A stretch of 64,000 nt of DNA from positions 229,036,861 through 229,100,860 of the forward strand of contig OW240912.1 in NCBI GenBank assembly GCA_933207985.1, read 5' to 3'. Positions 43,035-55,039 of this stretch are shown in pieces (position 1 is the first letter of the stretch; every line of letters starts with the position of its first letter). The notes under the pieces are model-generated. The model had not been told where the DNA came from, made no database searches, and was given only the letters and a program-made list of their open reading frames with translations. Origin of the DNA: Pelobates cultripes. Taxonomy: Eukaryota; Chordata; Amphibia; Anura; Pelobatidae. A program made the translations under genes and the position numbers.

Positions 43035-46000
43035 CTCCTTAGTGACAGTGGGCGTATCAGGTACGGCTGACAAAAAAAACTGTTGATAATGACCTCGGAC
43101 GTACCTGATACGTCCATGGCAAATTTGAGCACTGGAAGCCATCGTGATCGCTTCCAGTCACTCTAACGGTATTGCAGCAATGCCTCGATGTCGAGGCATC
43201 CTGCAATACCGCACCTGACTGCTGGCATCAGAGGCAGGCTAGGGTCATCCAATCAGAGCTTGACCCAATAATAATGTTATTATAACAATGATCCCTATTT
43301 GTGTGATCAGGTAAATATTGACTCTGATCAGTGTGGATCTCCCTCCCTCTCTGCACTTGTGTTTTAGTGAGGGAGAGAGATCTTTTTTTTTAGGTAGAGA
43401 TTTAGGTAGTTTTATGTAGGGATTTGTGAAATTGTTAGACTCAAAGGCTCTTTTCAGAGCCATTAACCCCTATCTTGCCAGTGATCACTATAATCACTGG
43501 CTCTTGCACAGCAGCACTTTTTTTTGCTGTCTGTGCATTTTTTTTAGGGGTTCATTTTTTTTTATTAATTATTTTTTTTTTATTCCTTTTTTTTTTTTGT
43601 GAGACCCAAAACTCTTTTCAGAGCTATATACCCGTATCCAGCCAGTGATCACTGTATAGATCACTGGCTATTGCACAGCAGCACCTATTTTGCTGTCTGT
43701 GCATGTATTTATTTTTTTAGGGGTTAATTTTTTTTTACATTTTTTTTGTGACAGATCACTAAGTAAAGTGATTTTGATCATGTCACAGAGGTCATGTAGC
43801 GCTGAGCAGGCGTATGCCATCCTTGCGCTAGAGTCTGATGCATCTATGTCTGACTCCGACCCTGATTTTGACCTTGCCAGGTGCTCATGTCTGCTGCTAG
43901 TGATGTATCTGTGGTTGCTAGTCCCACTGCCAGAAGGAGACGTGCTGCTCCAGTAGGCAGTGATGCTGAAGAGTGGGTAGCGCCTCATCGCCAGAGGCCA
44001 GATATCCCACCCTTTATCGCAAATCCTGGCATCAGTGTGGATGTCTCATGATTTAGTCTTCAACAATTTCTGGAGGTGTTTCTGGGCGATTATATATTGG
44101 GGAACATTGTCGCCCAAACTAATTTATATGCCCATCAGTTCTGTGCTGCAAAGCCTTCCTCTTTGTTGGCAACACAGCAATGGACCCCTGTCTATTCTGG
44201 GCATTGACTATGCTTATGGGCATCATTAGAAGCCCTCCATCCGCTCCTACTGGAGCAGTATGGTGTAAAGTTGTATAAGCTCTGTGAGAGCGAGACTGGG
44301 TGTACAAGGGAAAGGGTAGCCACTTTGACCCTCCAGTGGCAAGATTGTCTGGGACCTGATATTCCCCCGGATGAACAAAGGGTACCATTTGTATACAGAC
44401 CATTTTTATACAAGTGTCCCTTTGTTCACTACTGTACTGTATTGTTTTGAAACAGTAGCTTGCGGTACAGACAAAAAGAACTGTTTCCCAGGACAACTTG
44501 CACACACCCAGCTACGAAGAGGCAAGACCTCAGCTCTGCGCCAAGAGGAGCTGTTGGCAGTTAAGCACAGAGACAAGAAGGATGTGTACCTTTGACAACA
44601 GGCTCTCATAAATCACAGTCAAAAAAGCAATGTTTGTGTAAAAATGAAAATTTTAATATTACTACCACACACTTTCTCCAATTTTTTAGGCTAAAATGGT
44701 TGCATCAAAGGACTCAATATACAATACGTCGAGTGTCTACGTTTCAAATATATACACTTTCATGGCAATAAATAAAACTGGGGTACGTGATAGGCCCCAA
44801 CCTAAAAATCGGCCTATCAGAAGAAATATTCTCAATTTCAACTAAAATATAATACAATTGTAACTGAACCTTCCCAAAATCCTGGCAAACCTATGCATGC
44901 CCCCAGGAGCATGGGTGTACTCAGGAGGCCTTGCAGAAAACAACCTGGAGTGTTTTTTTGCAATAACCAACAGGCTCCCCTAAATCACACACGAATGTGT
45001 GTGTAAAAATGAAAATTGAATTATTTTCAAATAAATGCACGTTCATGGTAAGAAAATAAATTGGGATATGTAAAAAGGCCCCCAAAAAGAGAGAGGCAAA
45101 GAAGATATGTCAAATTTAAAAAACATATGTCAGAAGTTTGCCATTGCAACCCCCCAAACAACCCAACAAACCTAGGTGGTATCACTATACTCAGGAGATG
45201 TTGCTGAACACATATTGGGGTGTTTTTTGGCAGTAACACATAACAGGAGCTGAGAATCCATGCCTAATGTACAATGTGTGTGTGGAAAATAACACAAAAA
45301 AATGACTACACAAAAGTTTGACAAAGACTGCTGGTAGAATTACTGAAAGTGTGTTAAAATACCACCATTTGAAATACCCTAGGGTGTCTACATTTAAAAA
45401 ATATATGGTTTGATGGTAAATTACATTGACTGGCTTCAAAAATGTCCCAAATAGGACATGGGTGCATGATGACCAGCTGTGAAAATTCCAGGTTGGAAAA
45501 CTGGAATGCACACTCTCCAAATAAGGTTCTCTAGCCCCCCCAGAGAACCCGACAAACCTGTACATGGGTGGTATCACTGTATTCAGGAGATGTTGCTGAA
45601 CACATATCGGGGTGTTCTTTGGCAGTAACCCTTAAAGTTCTCGGTACATGTATTCTTAAATTGTATGTGTGTCAAAAAAAAATCACAAATTTTTTTTATT
45701 TTTTTTTAATTTGGCATTTGGATTGGTGGCAAAATGGTCGCATGAAAAGAGTCAAAATACCCCATGTTTAATACCATAGGTTGTCTTCTTTCAAAAATAT
45801 ATACATGTGAAGGGTTATTCAGGGATTCCTGACAGATATCCGTGTTACAATGTAACTTTCTTTAATTTAGAAAAAAAAAAAGTTTAGAAATAGCAACGTG
45901 CTACTTGTACTTATTGCCCTATAACTTAGCAAAATAAAAACCTAAGAACATGTTATCATTGAGTATTTCTAAACTCAGGACAGAACTTAGAAACTATTTA

Positions 46001-46224
46001 GGTATTGTTTGGTAGTTATAGATGCGTAACAGGTTTGGGTGTCAAAGTTAGAAAAAGTTTGTGGGGTTTTTTTTCCCCCCCAGAAACTGTATATAATATG
46101 TGTGGGTACAGTAAATAAGTAAAAGGAAAATTACAGCTAAACACAAACACCGCAGAAATGTAAAAAGAGGCCTGGTCCTTAACAGTAAGAAAATAAAAAA
46201 ACGGTCTGGTCACTTAGGCGTTAA
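43031..46224 (+). mobile_element. piggyBac element with decayed transposase
   Basis: Left TTAACTCCTTAGTGACAGTG; right, inverted, TTAACGCCTAAGTGACCAG. TTAA at both ends. Just inside the left end GGCGTATCAGGTAC and GTACCTGATACGTCC form a hairpin, as in Xenopus piggyBac (Uribo-type) elements. A transposase remnant lies at 43780-44595. The 3' 1.6 kb contains diverged repeats of a block with ACCTGTACATGGGTGGTATC. This copy links the hairpin-rich TTAAC elements of the window to the piggyBac superfamily. Confidence 0.85.
43780..44595 (+). pseudogene. piggyBac transposase pseudogene, internally deleted
   Basis: Begins MSQRSCSAEQAYAILALESD, matching the acidic N-terminus of frog piggyBac transposases. 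After a frameshift it continues FLGDYILGNIVAQTNLYAHQF, then VKLYKLCESETG after a large deletion. It ends in another frame with KGYHLYTDHFYTSVPLF, ACGTDKKNCFPGQL and LLAVKHRDKKDVYL. DHFYTS contains one of the conserved catalytic aspartates. Total length is about 0.8 kb, against roughly 1.7-1.8 kb for family members. The middle, including the first catalytic region, and the cysteine-rich C-terminal domain are missing. A transposase catalyses TTAA-specific cut-and-paste; this copy cannot. Confidence 0.88.
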
Positions 46225-47158
46225 AGGCAAATTATTTTATTTTAATGCAGTAATTTAATCCATTAATATGTATCAATTCTTTCATATTGTGCCCTTGTAA
46301 AGTGGAGGAAAAAAAAAAAAAAAAAATATATATATTAAAAAAAAATCAGGTTTATATGCCAGCATTCATTAAAATAAATAATCCTGTTTTAATCTGTAAA
46401 TAATTGCCCCTGCGCATTGTTAGCTAAATGTCTATGGAACTAATGTTAGGTTTAAAGAATCAGTCAAAAATAAGTTTTAATCCAAATCTTGTTCCAACTA
46501 AGCCAGAAGAGTTATGACCTGGATGTGCATGCATTACCTAGCATCCTTATTAATCTGACTCAAAAGCAAATAATTTTCTACCAGATAATAGATAATGAAA
46601 TACCTGTTACTGCTCAGCTGTTAGTATGTCAGAATTATTTCAATGCTATCCGATTATGTGTATGAGTGCAAGGAGTTGAGCCTTTGCTCACCCATCTCAA
46701 AAGGCATGCTATTTGTGTCAACTCATTTAACACATTAATTTGGAGTTCTCTTGCAATGATTTCAGTGACAATTTAATGTATTTTCCAATGTAACCAATAT
46801 TTTTGCTTAAAAACATTATCCTAGTTTATAAAATAGCTGTGCCTTTACAATCTGTTATTGTTTGCCTTTAATTGCAATTTAAATTCCATAGCAGTCTCAA
46901 GACTGCCTCATTTTGCAATACTTCAACTGCTAAACTTGGCGGCTTATCACATTTTAATTTGCTCTTCAACTGGAGGGATGATTACGGTGATGAAGTGAAT
47001 GTTTTATTTTATGACTGTCTGGTAGATAATAAAGACCAAGTCACTGGTGGATTAGGTGTTTTATGACTAGTTTAAGCTGGCTATTATTGAATTAATCTTT
47101 GCAGTCTGCTATTCCAAACACACATTTCTTGTTTTTGTATAATATGGATATATGTACT
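46225..47158 (+). other. TYW1 intron, no gene seen
   Basis: A-rich run at about 46308-46326, otherwise balanced AT-rich intron. 46470-46760 is of higher complexity and could hold a conserved non-coding segment. No repeat recognised. Confidence 0.4.
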
Positions 47159-48558
47159 TTAACCCCTTAAGGACTGGACTGTTTTTGCGATGTTGTACAT
47201 TTGCGACCAGGCATACTTTTACACTTTTGGGGTGTTTGTGTTTAACTGTAATTTTCCGCTCTTTTTTACTGTTCCCATACAAATTATATATTGTTTTTTT
47301 CAGGACAAAAGAGGCTTTCTTTACATACCATTATTTATATAATCTCATGTAATTTAAAATAAAAATAAAAAAGTATGATAAAAAATTGAAAAAAATACAT
47401 GTTTTTTGACTTTCTTGAAAAATCTTTTACTCATCTACAAAAGCGAATGAAAAAAACTGCTAAATAAATTCTAAATTTTGTCCTGAGTTTAAAAATACCC
47501 AGTGTTTACATGCTTTTTTTTTTGCAAGTTATAGGGCTATAGGTACAAGTAGGATATTGCGGTTTCGAAACATACATTTCTAAAATTTATCAGAAGTGAC
47601 ATTGTAACACTATTATCTGTCATAAATCTCTGAATAACACCCCACATTTACATATTTTGTTTAAAGTAGACAAACCAGGGTATTCAATATGGGGTATGTC
47701 CAGTCTTTTTTAGTAGCCACTTAGTCACAAACACTGGCCTAAGTTAGCGTTCATATTTGTTTGTGTGTGAAAAAAGTAAAAAACCAAATTGAACGCTAAT
47801 TTTGGCCAATGTTTGTGGCTAAGTGGCTACTAAAAAAGACTGGACATACCCCATTTGCAATACTTTGGGTTGTCTTCTTTTGCAAATGGTATGACATCAT
47901 GGGGGTATTTCTCATTCCTGGGCTACCATACGCTCTCAGAGGCAACATAACCAACCTGGCCTTTTTCAATGTAAAAATATTTGACCCTGTAACTTTCAAA
48001 AATGCTATAAAACCTGTACATGGGGGGTACTGTTATACTCGGGAAACTTTGCTGAATACAAATATTAGTGTTTCAAAACAGGAAAACGTATCACAACAAT
48101 TATATCATCAGTAAAAGTGCTGATTGTGAAAAATGCAAAAAAAGTCACTTTCACTGACAATATCATCGCTGTGATATGGTTTACTGTTTTTAATCACTAA
48201 TATTTGTGTTCAGCGAAGTCTCCTGAGTAAAACAGTACCCCCCATGTACAGGTTTTAGGGTGTCATAGAAAGTTACAGGGTAAAATATAGTGCTAGCAAA
48301 TTAAATTCTCTGGACTTTTAGTCTGGGTTGGCAGGCAGGTCCCTCAAATTGCAATCAATAAAATTACTTAATTATGTAAATATTTACATAAATACGCATA
48401 TAGAATTTAAATATATATGCATATTTATATATTTGAAGTCTACGTGTATATTTATATAATTATTTATGTAATTTTGTATATGGACATATGTATATTTCGT
48501 ATTATTTTTATTTATATATACATAGATATACAATTTCATTCTAACTGTATTTTGATAG

Positions 48559-48604
<46 letters not shown>

Positions 48605-49083
48605 AAATACAGTTAGAATAAAATTTCATATAGATATATAATTTTTTTAATTATTATTTTTACATGTTTTTATTTAATTTAAATTACTTATTTGTATTTT
48701 ATAATATTTATATACAATATATATAGTTATATATTATATATAAGTGTGTAATTTAATTATAAGTGTATTTTTATATTAATATATGTGCATATTAATATAA
48801 AAATACACTTAGTATGACATTGTATATAGGATATATTAACATAAACTTTTTTTATTTTTTTTAATGATTTTACACTAGCAGGGAGACTGCCTGTCCGCAC
48901 AGGCAGTCCCCCTGCAGGCAGACACATGGACACCAATTGTGACCATGTGATCGCTCTGTTGAGTGATCACATGGCCCCAGGGGTCCTAATCCGCCATGTG
49001 GAGACTGTCTGGGCTGCAGACAGTCTCCCCACAACGGGAGCAACACCGATCTCCGCCGGGGGAATGACGGCGATCGGGTAAGT
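47159..49083. mobile_element. Inverted partial copy of the 32.5-34.6 kb element
   Basis: Starts TTAACCCCTTAAGGACTGGAC and follows the reverse complement of 34627 back to about 32600, including the two hairpin blocks, the TA-rich tract (48380-48840) and the GC-rich end (GCCTGTCCGCACAGGCAGTCC, GGGGAATGACGGCGATCGGG). It stops at about 49083, before the 23-bp subterminal inverted repeat, so one terminus is lost. Confidence 0.85.
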
Positions 49084-52082
49084 ACATTGCACCATTTTTT
49101 TTTTGTTTTTGTTTTTTATGCACCTCCCAAATTAAAGACTAACCTAGATATTATAACCATTTTGCATTAGTTTTACAGTTTGTGTTGCTTTTGAGCTGTT
49201 TAAAATGTTAAATGCAAATTATGTAGCATGTTTAACCCAATTATTGCAATAAAAGGTAATGATCTGAGGTGATATTAGGTTAGTCAATGTTTAAATAACA
49301 GAAAAATTCTGAAAGATTTTTTTTTTTGTTCATGGGAATTAGACTACTTTCAATATGGTAATTATGTTTCTTTACGCTTAATTAATTCTCATATCCACTG
49401 CATTTTTCAACTGCTTGCTAATTGTTGCTTGTTCAAGTATGTAATGCAGTATGTCCCAGTTAACTACTTCCAGCCTGAATTTGTCTTCTGACGATACTAG
49501 AAAATCACACAAGCTCCCTTTTGTTGAGTGGCATGTTATAATTTGCTAATTACAATTGCTGCAAATGTGGTTGTTAATGTTGCTATTCTTATTTTTCTTA
49601 TTATTATTATAGCAAGGATCCTTTGAACTTAACCTTTATCAGCATTTGCAGATCACGAAGTACTCCTTTTTTTTTTTTTTTTAGACCAAATGTCAGTGAC
49701 CGGTACTGTGGTCGTAGGGTGCAGAGGAGGAATGTTTTACTTACGATAAGCTGACACTTGTGGCCACTGCCATCTTCATGTTACTGTCCTCTTTGGCTCC
49801 TGACGAGCCAGGAGTATTTTGGAAATACTGAAAAGTGACAGACTCTTTAAAAGGTTACTCCATACATCTGTAAAATAAACCTTAACTTAAACCTGGAATC
49901 CAGTGTCTCTGGATTGGACCTGACTTAATGTATCAGATCATGCTGGAGGAAATATATTTTTAAACAAAACTCGAACCAAAAAATACAAGAAATATATAGG
50001 AAGGCAGGCAGGGATTAATTCCTTCATATTGTGACCATGTAAAGTGAAAATTCTATATATTCAGGGGAGATCCAAGCTTCCTCATGCTGTCAGCGTTACC
50101 TGCAAATGTAGAAGTTTGTCTGTCTGTCACCGGCAAGCAGTGTGTGCTGACGACATACATAATTTGTACACAAAATTAATTTTAAGGAGCCCAGAGCAGA
50201 GTTTTGGGGTGCCTTAGTCACAATTGCTGGGGATATAAGTAGCAACCGGCAAAAAAAATGAATATATCTTTCGATGCTGCACATACAAATTCCTTCCTCC
50301 GTGACTACTTCTAAAAGCATAAGTGGTAGTGGAGTTTGAACTATAACATGGAATAGGGAATCAAGAATGCTATATGTCGAAGGATTAGTTCAACAGTACT
50401 GTTGAACAGATTCAGTTCTGGCAGTTCCTACTTCCCAGGAGAGGCTTTAAAGGTTGCGTCTTCCTGGATTTTCCAACGTATTATTTGATGGACACTTCAT
50501 GTGTCTCCTGCATGACATCATTTTAAAGTGAACATCAAGTCACTTCAGTCATTGAAGTTCAGGCATGCTGAGTTTTAGTTGTAAGTGGGGGGTAGAATAA
50601 CACTAAATTCTAAGTTACAATAATAACCATTCCCTGTTTGGTGGCTAAAACATTTTGAGGTAAGAAACCTTGTCAGTTCTGCAAAGCTTTTTACTATACG
50701 TAGATATTGACATTACAGCATTGATCTATCAGTGCTTATGGGGCATTTACTACATTTTCAGGATTGAAAGGCTTCAACCTTGAGACCCAGTAAAGCAGTA
50801 CAGTATATAATGACTCTGCATTCCAACTATTGAGTGAGAATATTTAAAGGACAACTGTAACCTCAAAGCTATTTTTTTAATGGAATAATCATTTTATCAA
50901 GTATTGATAGGAAATCAATTTTTTTTTTTAAACCATGTATATGTTTGGAAACTGACAATATGTGGGCTGATGATGACACTGCACTGTGTAAGGAGTGAAG
51001 CAGTGCAGACCACAGAAACCTGGCTGAGCCAAGGTACATGTATATGTCTGAAGGAGCCAGTTATATAATAAAGGTAAGGTTGACTTTTTTTTTCTTGTTT
51101 TAAACATATAACTTATTTATTTATAAAATATTTTACCAGGATGGATACATTGAGAATCTTGATGAGAGTATCATATTAAATAGTGTTTAAGTGATGTCAC
51201 TTAGTCTGCAATGTGTTTACTTTCTAATCCGATACTTCACACAGAGGAGCACTGTTACATACGGCTCATGCGCTGTGATCCACTAATCCAATGTTGGAGG
51301 TGCCTAGTGGTGGTCTCACTAGTAAGAGTGGGCAACATTTTCAGACATTATTTTTTTTTCATTTGCCGTGCTGAAGGGTTAAGATCATTTAATGTTCAAT
51401 CTGTGCTTTTAACAAATTCAGTGCTGTATACAGTAGCAAATGCAAAATAAGCAGTACAATCCCTACTAATTTAGAGTCTTTAGGGATCAGATTGTGTTCG
51501 GTGTAGGGTTAATGAATTTGGACTTTATAGGGTTAAGCACTACTTAATTGTATTAGTCTTTAAGCAAACAGTACTAGGGTATTGGATACTGCTAAACTGT
51601 TCAAAGGAATCCACTCCAACTGTCGATTTGTTATCTCTATTCGGGTAGTGAATTTTAACTTTTGGCAAGATAATGCATGGCTAAATTGACTCTTTATTCT
51701 AATTTAGCTGTATAAATAGGGAAACCACATGCTATGCACAGTTTTGCCATCACTAGTGTAAAGCTTTTATGATTATTGGCTAATATGATTCACAATCTTT
51801 AAGCCCAGATAAGACCATAAATATCCATTATCAGAGCAGCAGGAGATCTCAAGCTCTAATTAGTAACAGGGTACATTGTGTGCATAAAGCAGATTGTGCT
51901 TTTCTATATTGGATTTAACACAAGCTACACTCAGCTGGTTTTATGCATTTTGCAATGAATACCTAAAAAGCAGAATAGAAAAATATCTTTATTCAAACGT
52001 CTATTGTGATACAGAACATGGTAACCCCCCCATGAAGAATTAATGTTTTATCATTGAATAGCTTTAAAACTCCATGTGATCT
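49084..52082 (+). other. TYW1 intron: few repeats, candidate conserved segments
   Basis: No exon recognised. 49330-49620 (CGCTTAATTAATTCTC, TAATTTGCTAATTACAATTG) and 51480-51960 (TTGGCTAATATGATTCAC, CTCTAATTAGTAAC) are non-repetitive and rich in TAATTA-type sites; they look like vertebrate conserved non-coding DNA, but that is only an impression. A T2-like left end, TTAAAGGACAACTGTAACC, is at 50844. CTTTAAAAGGTTACTCC at about 49846 is another eroded end. Confidence 0.4.
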
Positions 52083-52540
52083 ACCGTATTTACTCGAATC
52101 TAAGGCACCATCGAATCTAATGTGCATTAAAATGTTTAAACCTGGAAGCCAAAAATTTTTTCGCTGGTGAATGTAACAAGATACTACTGCTGAATAGTAC
52201 GAGGTAGAGCTTTACTAAACACAAAAACAGTCTTGCATCCCTGTCGCAGCGATGTGAATGCGAATTTCGCTCCTGCAAATTTGCGTTGTATGTCTGTCGT
52301 ACCTCAGAGCGGTCATTGTCCAAGTAGGTCGTAAAGTGAGGAGCAACTAGGTAAGCTAGAGAGAATAGGACACGTGGTTTATCATTGCACTGTGCTTTCC
52401 TTTTTGTTAGCACTGAAATCGTACTCCAGTCTAATGTGCCGTTCGTACTCCACTCTAATGTGCCATCGAATCTAATGTGCATTTACATTTTGGAGACTTT
52501 TGCCAATGAATGTGCATATTCAATTCGATTAAATAAGGTA
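52083..52540. mobile_element. DNA-transposon-like element with ACCGTATTTACTCGAAT terminus
   Basis: Left ACCGTATTTACTCGAATCTA; right, inverted, TATACCTTATTTAATCGAAT, imperfect terminal repeats. TCGAATCTAATGTGC recurs at both ends. A 121-codon open frame on the minus strand has no recognised domain. The superfamily is undecided. Confidence 0.55.
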
Positions 52541-52721
52541 TATACCAAGAAGGATCTGTAAGTTAGTTCTGTTTAGAAAGCTTAAATTGTATGTGTGTAT
52601 GTATGTGAGGTAATACCGGAACCTAAATTAGCTCAGTACATTTTTGTGTAATATGCATGCATGCTTATCGTGTGCAAGACATTCTACTCAACACAGTGAT
52701 GCTTTCTGATGAAAATGCAGG

Positions 52722-52972
52722 GCCGGTGCAAGGATTTTTGCCTCTCTAGGCAAAAAAATAATTTGCCGCCCCCTCATATGTCCTGCCCACCGTGTGACAT
52801 CACAATGCCCCACCCATATGCTCTGCCATATGGTTCAACGCTAGTGCGGCACGCAGTGTCTTTTATTTGAAAAGGCAGTGTGTTTACATTAAAAAGCTTG
52901 CAGGCACAGGCTATAGACACGAGAACCACTACATTAAGCTGTAGTGCTTCTGGTGACTATAGTGGCCCTTTA
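52722..52972. mobile_element. hAT-like left end joined to a T2-like MITE right end
   Basis: CAGGGCCGGTGCAAGGATTT at 52722 is a common hAT-like left terminus in vertebrates; no right partner was found. From about 52880 the text is MITE (CTACATTAAGCTGTAGTGC, GACTATAGTGGCCCTTTAA). Confidence 0.5.
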
Positions 52973-53021
52973 ATGTGAGGTAAATTAGAGATTTGTGCCA
53001 CTAATAATATATTGGATTGCC

Positions 53022-54807
53022 GGAGGGGCGTGGCCTGGACGACCTGGCACAAATTAGAGCCGAGCTCACCCAGATATCCAGAAGGATGCTAACCAGAGCC
53101 GACACTGTAAATGCTTTCCTATGAACTGGCTGCGCGCGCGGCTAGTGCCGCGCATGCGCATTCAGCCGATGACGTCGCTAGGAAGGAGGAGAGGAGGAGG
53201 AAAGCTTCCCGCTCGGTGCTGGAGAAAGGTAAGATTTTAACCCCTTCCTCTCTCCAGAGCCCGGCGGGAGGGGGACCCTGAGGGTGGGGGCACCCTCAGG
53301 GCGCTATTGTGCCAGGAAAACGAGTATGTTTTCCTGGCACTATAGTGGCCCTTTAACTATAAACGGCTGACTGGATGGTACAAGATGCCAGAGAGGCTAC
53401 ACAAGATGATGCTGGATACCTCTGAGACCTGCTGGAGATGTGGAAATGAGCTAGGCACTGATCTGCATATATGGTGGTCGTGCAGGAAAATAGCCCCATA
53501 CTGACGAAAAATCCACACACAGATTAAAGGCATCCTGGATGCGGATCTCCCCTTCAAACCACTACAGATGCTCCTTCATCACACCTCCCTACCTCTCTCA
53601 AGTTATAAAAAATCACTGACCAGACACCTACTACATGCGGCCAAACTCCTTATCCTGCTGAGATGGCGATCCCCCCGAGTGGACAAAGTAGAAGAGATCC
53701 ACGGAATGGAACAACTCACGGCCTCACTCCAGAACACTACCGAACGCTACATGCAGACCTGGACCCCGTGGCTCATGTTTGTATCGGGGAGACCGAACTG
53801 AAAAAACAAGAACGGCACCCACAGCCACCCTAAAAGAGAGAGGGGGCTGTGCCTGGACCACTCGAGGGCGATGGGAGACCATGGACGCTCCTGGAGGGAC
53901 TCTGTGGAGGAGCGCGGAGAGGCGCTGTAACCCCAGACGAGGGTACCCCGTGATGACCATACCACCCACCTCTACCCCACCCCCAACCCTAATACAACCT
54001 ACCTCCTACATCTTCTAACTACTGCTAACCCTGATCTAACTACACATACTCCTCTACCTAGCAAACTCTGCCCTTCTCTAGTATTCGCAGTGGGCTGTAT
54101 AGACAAAGCGGGTCACTCCCGGAACGACCGAGTAGCCAGCACGGATGCCAGCCCGAACATAGTGCGACAAGAAAATTCTTGATGGACCCGGACCCGAGAA
54201 CGAGAGAAGGTGGGCAGTACGTGGGAGGCATACGGGTGCAGAGGCTCTTTAACACAAACACTGCTACTTTCCAACCTGAGAGATCAACACTTACAGGGAA
54301 AGATAAAATCTGGAGAATCCAAGATCACTACATAGTGGATACCAGAAAGTAATAGGGTCCCCAAAGGACGAGTAGCCCTTACCACTTAGACATGCACAGG
54401 GGAAGCCACTCTGGGTATTGAACACACGTTTTCACGCTATATAACCTATTTCACATAAACCTTAGAAGGAAAATGCTAACCCCACGTGCGAAAGACGTCA
54501 CAATGTTTAATGTTGAAAGAACCAAGTAGAAAGTTACACCCATTGTTACACAACAACAATATCTGAATGTAATTGCTTTTTATTTCAAAAAGGTTGATTT
54601 GGAATTAGACATACTATAACTTTAAAACCTATAATTGCTCCCAAAAGTTGATAAAGATGGACATTTCTACGCAATCACATAGATATGAGTTATAACTATG
54701 TATGTATATACGCAGACGTGAATGTCACAAACCAAATTGTTACTGCCTCTCTGTATTTCCACCTAACAAAAAAAAACAATAAAAAGAAAGATTGACCAAA
54801 AAAATAT
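53022..54807 (+). mobile_element. Internally deleted L1-like LINE with 15-bp target duplications
   Basis: Bounded by ATATATTGGATTGCC at 53007-53021 and again at 54808-54822. It opens with the L1 5' start GGAGGGGCGTGGCC and about 75 bp of 5' region, then a partial MITE (53097-53356). The C-terminal part of ORF2 follows: LTGWYKMPERLHKMML, ETCWRCGNELGTDLHIWWSC and PLSSYKKSLTRHLLHAAKLL, to about 53801. It is interrupted by a stop near 53503. About 1 kb of 3' UTR ends in an A-rich tail (AAAAAAAAACAATAAAAAG). ORF1 and most of ORF2 are deleted. Confidence 0.85.
53097..53356. mobile_element. T2-like MITE, right part, inside the L1
   Basis: From CACTGTAAATGCTTTCCTATG through the GC-rich centre to GTTTTCCTGGCACTATAGTGG and CCCTTTAA; TTAA at 53353-53356. 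The left part is missing at the same breakpoint where L1 sequence is missing. Confidence 0.82.
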
Positions 54808-55039
54808 ATATATTGGATTGCCTACTTACCACCAGATGAGGACAAGAGGATGATGGGCTCAGGCTGCAGTCTGGCTTCACAGGTTTGGTGTAGAAGAGGC
54901 TCTCTGGAGACTGTTTGTAACAGTGCTCATAACAATTAACGAACATGAAGCAGCTCCATTTTTTTTGGGCCCCTTACACGGCTCAAGGTCTGAGCCCCCA
55001 AGGCCTATTATAGAGACATCGTAACGCTGTATACTGTTG

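Noticed and set aside
52117..52482. 121-codon minus-strand open frame as a possible transposase
   Set aside because: It includes the terminal repeats of the element at both ends and shows no catalytic motif.
53568..54018. Short open frames as host genes
   Set aside because: The first is the L1 ORF2 C-terminus; the others are shadows in its 3' region.
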